Shown: positions 45,985-56,913 of the stretch, piece by piece
How the letters are laid out: every line of letters starts with the position of its first letter
Position numbering within the stretch: the first letter of the stretch is position 1
Assembly: GCA_029962745.1 (NCBI GenBank)
Contig: CM057160.1
Location: forward strand, 846,501-910,500
DNA: 64,000 bases
Reading direction: 5' to 3'
From: Echinometra lucunter
Lineage: Eukaryota; Echinodermata; Echinoidea; Camarodonta; Echinometridae
Notes under the pieces: model-generated
Told to the model about the DNA's origin: nothing
Databases searched by the model: none
What the model saw: only the letters and a program-made list of their open reading frames with translations
Program-made: the position numbers and the translations under genes

Positions 45985-47039
45985 CCAAGACAGGGGCGGT
46001 TAAAAAATGTAGAAAGGAAGTGAATTGGCCGAATCTTTGATAAGTGAAACCATTTTTGTATATCAAAAAAATGACTGCTGGTGCTTGAAGGGGGAAAGGG
46101 GAATTAGGTGAGGCATATGTGCCCCCCCCCCCCCCCCATTCGCTGGTGGAACAAAATGCTATAATTGACTAATGAGGGATATTATCTAAAATTTCATTGT
46201 GTCATTTCTTTCTATACCTGGTTCCTGGATACTCTGTTACAATTCTTGGACCAGTATCAGTTGTGGTGGGGTTTTTTCTTTTCAAGTTTGAGGACCGAGG
46301 AATGCCGAGTTAATAATTATAAGGAAACTCTAGAAAATCAAAATATGTTTAATTGATACTCTATAGCTACAACGCAAGGTTGCGATATCAAATGGTATGT
46401 GCTTGATCAGGCTGAACAAAATCGAAAGAAAATTATTATTTGCGTAGATAATGTTTATTGAGTGTATTATAATTTTCTAGTATATTTCTGCATTCGTTCT
46501 CATTCTAAACATGCTTAAAGATCAAAGTTTATACGATAGACAAACTGACGAATCTGATGATGAATTAGAATATTCTTCTCATTCGTTTATTTTTAGACAG
46601 AGAATCATCATGGCATAGGAATGGCATCACAATACTCATTATGTTTCGGCAGTTTGATTATTGGTCAACTAGTCTATTAACCCAAACATGTCACGAGTTG
46701 TGTTCCAACTTCTTTAGTTGTCCTCCCTGAACTTTTCTCAAACTGCTTGAAAATAGACAATGGACAGTTATAGCAAAAATACTTTCTGTGTGTGTAAAGG
46801 AAGATATTTGCTTGTGTTTTTCTTGTACTGAGGGAAACATTACAAAGGTAAATAAGTCATAACGGCAGTGCTTTTCAACATTTTAAATGAAATTTTACAA
46901 TTTGTAGATATACAGTTTTCACCTATTCCGTTTCTTTTCACTGATTTTTATCGATGTCCTAATTTCTTAAGAAGAATATTTTGTTCTCCCTTTTGAAAGT
47001 TCTATAACTATAGTACAAAAAATTCTGTTATCCCTCTTA
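45985..47039. other. OLIG 3' flank, nothing recognised
   Basis: AT-rich sequence with a poly-C run (about 46122-46137). It probably contains the OLIG 3' UTR. I see no clear polyadenylation signal, exon or transposon before the gap. Confidence 0.5.
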
Positions 47040-47539
47040 NNNNNNNNNNNNNNNNNNNNNNNNNNNNNNNNNNNNNNNNNNNNNNNNNNNNNNNNNNNNN
47101 NNNNNNNNNNNNNNNNNNNNNNNNNNNNNNNNNNNNNNNNNNNNNNNNNNNNNNNNNNNNNNNNNNNNNNNNNNNNNNNNNNNNNNNNNNNNNNNNNNNN
47201 NNNNNNNNNNNNNNNNNNNNNNNNNNNNNNNNNNNNNNNNNNNNNNNNNNNNNNNNNNNNNNNNNNNNNNNNNNNNNNNNNNNNNNNNNNNNNNNNNNNN
47301 NNNNNNNNNNNNNNNNNNNNNNNNNNNNNNNNNNNNNNNNNNNNNNNNNNNNNNNNNNNNNNNNNNNNNNNNNNNNNNNNNNNNNNNNNNNNNNNNNNNN
47401 NNNNNNNNNNNNNNNNNNNNNNNNNNNNNNNNNNNNNNNNNNNNNNNNNNNNNNNNNNNNNNNNNNNNNNNNNNNNNNNNNNNNNNNNNNNNNNNNNNNN
47501 NNNNNNNNNNNNNNNNNNNNNNNNNNNNNNNNNNNNNNN
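47040..47539. other. Assembly gap 3 (500 N)
   Basis: Exactly 500 N, separating contig B from contig C. The sequence to its right begins inside the inverted match to contig B's opposite end. Confidence 1.
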
Positions 47540-47611
47540 AAACTATAACTATTCCTCTACCAGTGAGTACTAAAGACCCTGTCTGATTCGGTCCAGTAGT
47601 CACAAAGATTT

Positions 47612-47910
47612 CTCCCATTAAGCTTCATTTACTATCTATTGTCCACAGCGGACTGTTGCATATAAATGAGTCAAAAAGAAGAGGATCTTGGGTATTTGAC
47701 TCCAGTTCATCGTGACTTGTCTGTGAACCAGAATAGCTTGGTGGTTAAGTCGCTGCCCGGCAAGCAGAAGATGGCGGGTTCGAATCCCGCTGGTTCCAAT
47801 TTTTTCTGACTTGTGATTTTCATTACAGATCGAACATACGATCTTTAACACTGGAAATAATGCCAAAAATTTGTTTACAAATTACAAATTTCTCCCATTA
47901 AGCTTCTTCA
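47612..47910 (+). mobile_element. SINE-like insertion with tRNA-like head (contig C copy)
   Basis: Bounded by two copies of ATTTCTCCCATTAAGCTTC (about 47608 and 47888). Inside, 47724-47798 is tRNA-like: TGAACCA pairs with TGGTTC, a GCGGG/CCCGC stem encloses the loop TTCGAAT, and CTGC/GCAG encloses CCGGCAA. The A-box-like TAGCTTGGTGGTTAAG and B-box-like GGTTCGAATCC would suit an RNA polymerase III promoter. Confidence 0.65.
47724..47798 (+). ncRNA. tRNA-like sequence, probably SINE head and not a functional tRNA
   Basis: The T-arm is perfect and the anticodon-like loop CCGGCAA would carry GGC (Ala). However, position 33 is C where tRNAs have U, the first acceptor pair is T-C, and about two extra bases sit before the D-arm. 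The copy at 32451-32525 has further damage. These defects favour a SINE or pseudogene. Confidence 0.45.
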
Positions 47911-49026
47911 TTTACTAGTGAAGAAATACAGATTTTTTAAAGTGTTGTCATACATGTACATGTAAGTCCACCCAAGTTTGGACAGATGGAGAACTCAAAG
48001 TACAATGGACAATCCCACTATCCTTTTAAATGGTTTACAAAGGAAATCGCTGTCTTGTTTTGATTTGCTATGATTGTTATTGCAGTGATGTATCATATAG
48101 TTAATTATTCTTGCTGAAGTCCAGTAGTCACAAAGGATTTGGGAGTTTAGTAAAGCAAGTTATTGGTCGCTTTACTCTATGTTTTATCAATTTGATGTCC
48201 TTGGCATCCACAAAATGAAAATATCTTGTTCACAGGAGACAAATCTATTGAAATTTACGCATACTATTTTCAACAAACATTGTTCCAGATTATGTAAATT
48301 AAAACTCCATTAAAAGATCAAGACAAGGCATTTATCAAATAGTCTCATAATTTTGTTTATAATCATTGAATTTTAACTTACAGATGACCATCATCCTAAA
48401 AACTCTGATAACTGGAAATATTCTCATTCATGATTTATTTTGTTTTGGAAAAACATATATCCACATTCCTTTCATTTCAACAATAACAACAACAGCATCA
48501 ACAACATCAAGAATGATGATAACTATGGTAATAAATGAACTGATGCCATCACATCCATTGCACAAATAAAAAAAAAAGAAAATTGATTTCCTTTGCAAAC
48601 AATTAAAAAAGGAGTGTGATTTTTCCATGGTGATTTGAGGGTCCCTTTTGTTCCAACTTGGACAGTAGGAACTAGGGACTTACATCATATACATGTATGA
48701 CATTGGTTACAAAAATCCCTGTATCTTCATGACTGCTGGACCGAATCAAACAAGGTCTTCGCTGACTGGTAGAGAAATAGTTATAGTTTCATAATCTACA
48801 ATGAATTTTCATATATGTACATGTATATTGAAGTATGATTTATTTCATAATCATTACACGTACTTATAGGCCGATCATAACTGTTTGAGGGACATACATG
48901 TACTGTACATGTGATCTGCATATAATTGTTTGTGAACTTGGTATTTAAAGTAGTAGCATGTATGAAAAGATTCCCACATAAATGTTTTGATTTTTACTAT
49001 CTCAGCCCAATATTTCTTGGCTTATC

Positions 49027-49262
49027 GTTCATTTGTAAATCTAGCATTTGATGTTTATTTTGTGTCATGTATTAAATTTAATTTCCCAGAAATATAATCT
49101 TTATAATATTTATACAAATTTCCTATAGAAAACATTCTATCATTGTTCATTTGTAAATCTAGCATTTGATGTTTATTTTGTGTCATGTATTAAATTTAAT
49201 TTCCCAGAAATATAGTCTTTATAATATTTATACAAATTTCCTATAGAAAACATTCTATAGAA
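49027..49262. repeat. 118-bp tandem duplication in the contig C arm
   Basis: GTTCATTTGTAAATCTAGCA starts a unit at 49027 that repeats at 49145 with one or two differences (for example ATAATC/ATAGTC). The equivalent region of the other arm (about 30700-30815) has a single copy. Confidence 0.92.
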
Positions 49263-50584
49263 CATTAGTTGAACAAGATATCATTGTTTGCAAACTTCCT
49301 GTTCATCTGCCAACATTTCATTGGAATGGAGTAGTCTGATTTTGAAAGTACATATCAATGAAGCATTAGTGTATTATATTTCAAGCTTTTTTCTCTGGGA
49401 TCAAATTAGAAAGTCTATTCATACTTGTATGGTTACGGTGCACAGAATTTCGATTGATTCACCAGTGTGCAGAAATTTCTTTCATTGTGGATTTGCCTGT
49501 AATATACATTAACAGTCTATTACTAGCAAAAGTACACAATATTTTGTCTAAATTCACAATGGGGATTAGAAAGAAGAGCTCTTGGAAGGAAATGGGGCCT
49601 TTCAAAAGCTCAAGAAAGTGTAGCTGGCACCAGCAAAGTAGCTCTCTATTCTAAGATGATCAAACGTTTGCACACACGACCACGGCATGTTGGTTGTCCT
49701 CTGTCGGTAAACACCGCCACACGCCGGATGAAAGGCCTGACACAGCGTTCCAATAGCATGACAGCTGGTCAATGTGTACAGGCACAGACTGGGCACTGCC
49801 CCCAAGCAAATAATTACGGGCAAATTCGACGGGACTTAAATCACAATTCGTTGGTTGTTAGCAGTAGCTGACAGATGATGGAAGGTTATACCTCCCTCTA
49901 TCATTGCTTGTAAGATGAGCATGTCCCCATTGCTGCTAATTTAATGTTGTGCTCTAGCTCTATTAGACCTGGAATGCCACATTGCACTTGTATCAGTGTT
50001 ATTCTGCAAAGAAAAGCCATGAGAACTCAGAAGTAAATGCACTCATAGGTAATGTAATTCATAATTGTGATCTTTTTCCTTTCAGAAATCATTTCATTTT
50101 AATCTTGGAAAGGATGCATAGAATTTTTTTTATTATTACTGATTTATGAAAGCAAAAACTGTTATCACTAATTCTGGAGATAGCTGTAAAATATAGATAT
50201 GATGTATTTTGTCTTGTGACCAGCACAAAGCACAGACAGATAAAGAGAGAATGGATACAGCTGTATGTACATTTTGGGGGAAAACACAATTCTGTGTCAT
50301 GACATTTTCAGTCACATTCCCAAAATATCAGTAACATTGATAATATTATTTACGAATGGAGGATGAAAAACACAGTTTAGTCTGTAAAAGCATAGAAAGT
50401 TTAGGTTCTGACAAGTTCCTTGGCTATCCAACATGTCTGGTGTTGTTCCGTGCAATGTGAACACACCTCATTGTGGAGACTCTGTACAGCCAACATGTGG
50501 TATTCTATGGAAACAAACTATCAGTCTTTATTATTACTGTCAGTTTTGTTCATCTTGTTTTTGCTGGGGTTACCAGAAGGTGAA

Positions 50585-51000
50585 GAAGGGGGGGGGGGGG
50601 GGAGGGGAGAGAGAGAGAGAGAGAGAAGATAAGGGGGTAGGTAGAGAGGAGAGAAAGTAAAGGGAGTGGAAGGGAGGTAGATGAAGAGAGAGAGAGAGAG
50701 AGAGAGAGAGAGTCCGACAGACAGACAGGAGATGGAGAAAGGTAGAGATCCATGTAGAGAATTACTAACATGATGACGAACAGACCATAGAGATGCAGCG
50801 AGAAGGGTGAAAGGGAGCTCTGAGGTAATCATGGTTAGAGGAAAGAGAGAGAGGGGGGAAGGGAAAGGGGAGGGTGAGACTGTGAGGGAGGCAGAGAGAG
50901 AGATGGACAGACAAATGAGAAACACAGAGTAAGATAGGCATGGAGAGAAAAGGAGAAAGGGGTAGAGGGGATGGGGGGGGGGGGGAGAGACTGAGAAAGA
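50585..51000. repeat. GA/G-rich polypurine tract
   Basis: A run of 14-15 G followed by (GA)n arrays and AGAGGGGG-type purine sequence over 400 bp, with an 11-12 G run at about 50976. The reverse strand gives long Ser/Leu/Pro open frames that are composition artefacts. Confidence 0.85.
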
Positions 51001-51695
51001 ACTTGAGCTGAAGTGATGTAGACATGCATGCTTCAATGGCCATATCTTGACGTGTGTCAACATATGTGCATGGTTTGTTTATGGTTATGGTCTATACAGA
51101 GTAACAGCAGGAGATCCTCAATACTGATTGATTCTCTTTAAAAGGCAGGATGGAGAATGGTAGCTGGTTCCTTGATCATCTTTCTTTGCTTGTCAATCAT
51201 CAAGTCTTTTAACTTAAATACTACCACCTTTCCTTGTCATGCTCTCTCATTTTCTTGTTCAATTGAAGTATCTTTCAAGTCTCTGGTTTATTTTTCACAT
51301 TTTAAACAAAATTAGCCTAATCTATGACAAAATATTGCTAGATCTTCATAAAACTTTATGATATCCCTTTAATTTACAAGATAATCTGTTTCTCAAAGTT
51401 CAACCATAACTGGAATTTAACTTTAAATCTTCAATATCTTTGACCCCTTTTTGTTGTGGACTCTCTTTCTACTTGTGTTTCTTTCTTCATTATCATTTCT
51501 TCATTATATATATATATATATATATCATATTCTTCCTCTAAAGTAGATTAGCCTTTTGTTTTTGTTATTGTATGACCTTTGTTTAATCGAAATCTCTTTC
51601 TGAATTCCAACTTTCCTGATATTTTTATTTTCCTTTTTCTACTCTTCACTTCCTTGTCATTATTTATTCATTCTCTTAGCTTTCCCATTTTTTAA

Positions 51696-51779
51696 CCTGT
51701 TGAATACTAAGCCCAAGATAACTCAGGCTGGGGCCTTTGGAAAATGAGTGTTATACTGAAATCAAATTATATTCAACGG
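51696..51779. mobile_element. Small TTAA-flanked element abutting a piggyBac-type MITE
   Basis: The 84-bp segment starts CCTGTTGAATACT and ends TATATTCAACGG, imperfect inverted termini, between TTAA at 51692-51695 and 51780-51783. The second TTAA is shared with the next MITE, so the two elements are back to back. Confidence 0.45.
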
Positions 51780-51783
51780 TTAA

Positions 51784-52191
51784 CCCATTCGTGACAGAGG
51801 TCCACATTTTGTGATTTGGCCTAACATCTTTTGATGCGAAGCCCTAAAAATCATACCAAATACATGAGCAGAAAGAGCAAAAAAATTCTACACAAACTGT
51901 GCCCATTTTGGTTGCGTCAATATTTATTGTTTGATGCTGAATTGTTTTTAAAGGGAAATAAGCATTAAATCCTTAAATTGGCAGTGTGATAGAAAGTTTA
52001 AAATCACTATTTTCCCCTGCAAATTGGCAACTTTTTGACTTCTCATCATAATTTCTGTCAATTTATATTCATTTCAGATACATGACGTTTTATAAGAAAA
52101 CTGTAGCAATAAAATAAAAATGTTGGTGTTGCCAATTTGAAGAATAAAAGCTGATCAAATTAGGCTTTAAATAATTCCTGTCATGAATGGG
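51784..52191 (+). mobile_element. piggyBac-type MITE, family T (copy 2)
   Basis: 408 bp, starts CCCATTCGTGACAGAGGTCC and ends CTGTCATGAATGGG between TTAA sites (51780-51783, 52192-52195). It has the same orientation as, and high similarity to, copy 1, with a few substitutions. Confidence 0.93.
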
Positions 52192-53399
52192 TTAATTGTA
52201 TTCTCTTGAAACATTGTTATGACTTTCAATTTTTGTTCTCCTTTTTTTTCAATCCCCCCCCCCCCTCCTCTATTCCTTGTAAATGTAACTTTGATATTGA
52301 TTTCTGATTGGATGCCAGAGTATGGACTGTTCTTTAGAGAGAAACAAGAAATATATTTATGTTACTGAAGTTATGAAAATTTATCCATAAAGAATGTGGT
52401 TGGTAATTCATGACATTCTAATACCAAAATACCCTACTTCCTATGAAATGTAGGTTGGGGTCACAGCTCCATGTCTCTTACAAATGCTTTATGCCTTTGA
52501 AAACTCTCTTTAAAAAAACCTGTTTCTCTGCTTTACTGTATCTTGTATCTAGAAATATATAAAATTCAGATTTTTGTGTTGTTTTATTTTGTTTTCTTCA
52601 TATTGATGGGAACACAGGGGTTGTCTGCCTCCGGCAGTGCCATTTCTTGGAACTCTCTTTATTGATACTGCCCTAAAATGTAAAATAGTGCTATCATGTG
52701 ATAGATAGTACTGACATATGTTTGTAAGATGAAGCATTAGTGTTTTTGTTCAGGAACCAGAACCAGTCTAGAGAGAAACTTTAATGGTTGCCTATGGCAG
52801 GTTTGTAACTCTCCTTTCATATCTTGCTAACTGCTATTGTATGAGGTATTGAGTAGCTGCCATATTTCTGGCAGACGACATGCTGGTAGTAGTACCAAGG
52901 GGGAAACCTCAGAAGACTTGCTGCATTTGTTGGAGTTCCTCTTCACATTTCAAACATGTTCTAGTGAAGGAAGAAGTTTTGGCTGATCTGTAATGGGGAG
53001 TAGATTAGCTTGCAATTTCCAATATCCATGCACTGGTGTTTAAACTCAATTGAATTTTCTTTTTCATGTACTATGTTTAAAATATATGAATTGATTTTCA
53101 TGTAATGACAGAAAGTCTTATTTCAAACAGGTAGGGTAATAATTTATATCTTATGCAAAAAAAAAAAAAAAGGAAGATAAAGTGTTGGTATGGAATGCTA
53201 AACAGTTTACATTTTTATTGCAAATCTGAAGATTTATGTTGTCTTGTTATAATTTTTAAAAAAAAGATATTGGTACTTTTGCACATTTTACTGGGCATTG
53301 TTTTAAAAAATTGGACAAAACTTATACCCGGTACCCATAAAAGTTCTATGTGTTTATAACTGAAAATGTCTTTATGGGGCCTAGACTAGAGGCTGTTAA

Positions 53400-53806
53400 C
53401 CCATTCGTGACATAGGTCCACATTTTGTGGTTTGGCCTAATATCTTTTGATGCAAAGCCCTAAAAATCATAACCAAATACATGAGCAGAAAGAGCAAAAA
53501 ATTCTACACAAACTGCCCATTTTGGTTGCGTCAATATTTGTTGTTTGATGCTGAAAATTTTTTAAAGGAAAATAAGCATTAAAATCCTTAAATTAGCAAT
53601 GTTATTGAAAGTTTAAAATCACCGTTTTTCCCTGCAAATTGGCAACTTTTTTACTTCTCATCATAATTTCTGTCAATTTATATTCATTTCAGATACATGA
53701 TGTTTTATAAGAAAAATGAAGCAATGAAATAAAAATGTTGGTGTTGCCAATTTGAAGAATAAAAGCTGATCAAATTAGGCTTTAAATAATTCCTGTCACG
53801 AATGGT
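53400..53806 (+). mobile_element. piggyBac-type MITE, family T (copy 3)
   Basis: 407 bp, starts CCCATTCGTGACATAGGTCC and ends CTGTCACGAATGG between TTAA sites (53396-53399, 53807-53810). The right terminus has lost one G of the final GGG. Otherwise it is collinear with copies 1 and 2. Confidence 0.92.
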
Positions 53807-55233
53807 TTAAGTTGGTAAAGAACAGACTATCACAATTAATTATGGATTCGATTCTTTTAGCGAGTTCAACATATTTAAGCAGATCCTTAGAAACTGAATT
53901 AAAACTTTGTGTGAACATGAGCAGTATTTGGGCCTATTCTTGAGTATGAACAGAGCACCAGATTGAGAGCAGGTTGTGCCACTGGTCCGGGGGTGGATGT
54001 CCATATGGGTAGGGTAACGATGACGCCCGTCAGGGGTGGAAACGGGTGCAGGAAGGAGAGTGTGTCTCTCCTAAATTAAAAACTATTTTCATTGTCATGG
54101 GTGATCAGGGAAGAAAGAGGCAGTACTGATTCAAAGTTTGGTTTCTTGTACACTTATGGAATTGATTTCTCAAATACAGTTAAAAGAAGTGAAGGAATGA
54201 ATTGATCCATGAAGAACACTTTGAAATAACATAAAAACCGAAATATCTGACATCTCGACTGCACTTTACATGTACTTTTGTGGAGGAGAATGATGAACAG
54301 TGGTATGAATAAATGAAGGATGCTTAATCAAAAAATGTCATCTACCCTTAATTGCCAGTTGCCTCTCTTGGTCCTTTTCATCAGTTGTGGAAGAGTAATT
54401 TAGGGAGCGTGGGGCTATTAATGCTAGTGCCCTGTAGTGGAGTAAGGTTCAAGATGTGATCACAAAACACAGCTCTGCTCTTATTAAGAGTAAAAAAGTG
54501 ACTGTTTTGTTTTATGATTTTAAAGAGTATTAAAATGACTGTGTGTGGGAGAGACAGAATTAAATGTGGATTAAATTTACTATTCAAAACATTGAAGGAA
54601 GCATATTTTTAAGTGTGAGTGGCCCGAAGGAGGAATGATATATTGACTATACAGCAAGCAAAGATAGCCACAAGGCTCCTTTACAGTACCTGAATTGACA
54701 ACTGCAGATCAAATGTTACAGGCTGTAGGGGCTTCCATCATTCTTCCATGAATGGAAGAAGGGGAAAAGAGAAACAAATAGAGCACCCAACAATTTAATG
54801 AAAATACCAAATTAGTCAATTTGCTATTCCCTCCATTTCCAATGCCCGCAGCCACGAATCTTGAGCCTATTGTTGGGTTGAATGGAAAGTAACGCTGGCA
54901 TACGGTGTCTTGGTTTGGTGAATTGAGTTAGAAGTGGTTTTAAAGTAAACACTCTGCTCCTTGGCCTGATGGGTGATCATAGTTGCTTTCTTCCCTCCCC
55001 CCTTATTCTCCTTTTTGCTCCTCGCTGTATTTTCATCTTTATCACTGCATATACTCCTCCTCTTCCTTACGATCCTTTAATATTTCTTGCCTCCTTTCTT
55101 GTTTAATTTTGTATTTTCTTCTTTATTCAACTTTTTTTTATCTCTTTTTTTTTTCCTTCTATTTTTATGTTTTATTTTTTTCCCCTCTAATATATCTCGA
55201 ACTGTAAATATGTTTCTTTATCAGAAAGATTAA

Positions 55234-55641
55234 CCCATTCGTGACAGGAATTATTTAAAGTCTAATTTGATCAGCTTTTATTCTTCAAATTGGCAACACC
55301 AACATTTTTATTTTATTGCTACATTTTTCCTATAAAACGTCATGTATCTGAAATGAATATAAATTGACAGAAATTATGATGAGAAGTCAAAAAGTTGCTA
55401 ATTTACAGCAGAAAACGGTGATTTTAAACTTTCTATCACATTGCCAATTTAAGGATTTTAATGCTTATTTTCCTTTAAAAAATTTTCAGCATCAAACAAT
55501 GAATATTGACGCAACCAAAATGGGCACAGTTTGTGTAGATTTTTTTGCTCTTTCTGCTCATGTATTTGGTATGATTTTTAGGGCTTTGCATCAAAAGATA
55601 TTAGTCCAAACCACAAAATGTGGACCTCGGTCACGAATGGG
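55234..55641 (-). mobile_element. piggyBac-type MITE, family T (copy 4, inverted)
   Basis: 408 bp in the opposite orientation, starting CCCATTCGTGACAGGAATTA and ending GGTCACGAATGGG, flanked by TTAA (55230-55233, 55642-55645). An open frame of 93 codons inside it reflects the repeat, not a gene. Confidence 0.93.
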
Positions 55642-55935
55642 TTAAGAGTGATATAAATGAAGTATTACGTCAAGTTCAAGTTTGGAACCAGTTTTGATTG
55701 ATCCTTGAATTTCCTTATTTTCTTGTAGTATTACTGCTGGGCAATTTGTCTTGTTGTAAGAATGCTTTATGCTGTTATTCAGCATATTTTAATGTGAGAT
55801 TTATGATCTGTCATATCACAAGGTACAACATCTTGTATATTAATTCTATAAAGCCTGAAGGTGATGCATTTATTGGGAATGACTCTTTGCAGCATACTCC
55901 TTGCATACTAAGCCTGCTACATGTACATGTATTAA

Positions 55936-56517
55936 AGGAGAATGCAACTCAAGCATCAGTGTGCTCTTAGTGAATAAAGGTGACCAAGAGGAACAAACAG
56001 TGAAGGTTTGAGCAAAATCGGAAAATATGTTCAAGAGTTATGAATTTTGACAGTTTCAGTAAATCCCTATTATGAGGATCCTTGAGTTGGCAACTTTGCC
56101 AGCATCTGTGATGTCGTGGACAACCTCTCAATTCAGTTTGTACATAATTTTTCCAAAAATAAAAATGATTTACTGAAATTTCAAGTCAGGAATCAACAGA
56201 ATTCTTCCCAATATGCTTGCAGAATTGATATAGCCATGTCATACTCAAACAATAAATCAAAAAGAATTTTTATTTCTCTTGAAAATAAAGAAAATGTTGA
56301 ATTCTGTGTACAAAATGAATGGAGAGTTGTCCACGATGACATCACAGATGTTGGCAAAGTTGCCAGTTTAGGTATCCCCATAATCAGGATTTACTTAAAC
56401 TTTCAAAGTTCATAACTCTTGAACAGATTGTCCGATTTTCCTCAAACTTTCACTGTTTATTCTTCTTGTTTTTCTTCATTCACTGGAAGCACAATGATGT
56501 CTGGGTTGCATTCTCCT
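55936..56517. mobile_element. Foldback MITE flanked by TTAA
   Basis: 582 bp with long imperfect inverted repeats. The left arm begins AGGAGAATGCAACTCAAGCA and the right arm is its inverse, ending TGCATTCTCCT. The arms extend over about 250 bp each (AACAGTGAAGGTTTGAGCAA, GTTCAAGAGTTATGAA, GGCAACTTTGCCAGCATCTG, GACAACTCTCCATTC-type words). TTAA on both sides (55932-55935, 56518-56521) suggests piggyBac-like transposition. Confidence 0.8.
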
Positions 56518-56789
56518 TTAACTCATTGAATACTGAATTCTCAAACTCCAGTAGACTTTCATGTACATGTAATACAGGGCTCACCTGGTTCCCATAGGCA
56601 ACGGGTTCATACAGGAATAGAGTCAAACAGAATGCATGCTTTATTGATAGGGAAATGATTTCCTACATACATCACATGTTATGCTTGCAAAGAAAATAAT
56701 ATTTTATCAGGAAATATGTTGTTTGAAGGGAGTGTTTCTGAGATTACACTCATGGGAAATCTTTCTTTGTCTTGAATTCTATCTCTCAG

Positions 56790-56913
56790 GGAGATGCTTT
56801 GTGTAAGGAGTGTTTTTACGCTGCCTTTGAGAGTGAGATACATCACACCATCACAACTGGCAAACTATTCACCAGAGGAGAGAGGGTAGCTGTCGGAGCT
56901 TCAGGAGGAAAAG
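56790..56913 (+). CDS. CTU1: CTU1 exon with CxxC and start of the PP-loop
   Basis: Acceptor ATCTCTCAG, donor GTAGTAG, leaving in phase 1. Encodes [20 protein letters not shown], then [15 protein letters not shown]. The PP-loop lysine is the last whole codon. Confidence 0.93.

Larger units (their letters stand above)
47540..50607. repeat. Right arm of inverted duplication (contig C edge)
   Basis: The reverse complement of 29348-32703, starting at the first base of contig C. It lacks the piggyBac-type MITE and carries an extra 118-bp tandem copy (49027-49262). Beyond about 50607 contig C continues into GA-rich sequence, where contig B has ended. Confidence 0.93.
51001..56789. other. Region upstream of the first recognised CTU1 exon
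   Basis: 5.8 kb dominated by four TTAA-type elements (51696-51779, 51784-52191, 53400-53806, 55234-55641) and a foldback element (55936-56517). The N-terminal exon of CTU1 (about 20 residues before GDALCKECF) should be here or further left, but I could not identify it. The remaining sequence is AT-rich and shows no other gene. Confidence 0.5.

Noticed and set aside
47724..47798. Functional tRNA-Ala(GGC)
   Set aside because: C at position 33, a mismatched first acceptor pair and extra bases before the D-arm; better explained as a SINE head.
29348..50607. Biological palindromic amplicon protecting the OLIG locus
   Set aside because: The arms end exactly at two contig edges in the pattern of an inverted, overlapping contig, so an assembly cause is preferred.
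50521..51063. A 180-codon Ser/Leu/Pro-rich minus-strand frame
   Set aside because: It is the complement of a GA-rich polypurine tract; composition explains the open frame.
55364..55645. A 93-codon plus-strand frame (MTEIMMRSQKVANL...)
   Set aside because: It lies entirely within a family T MITE; the other copies do not keep the frame.
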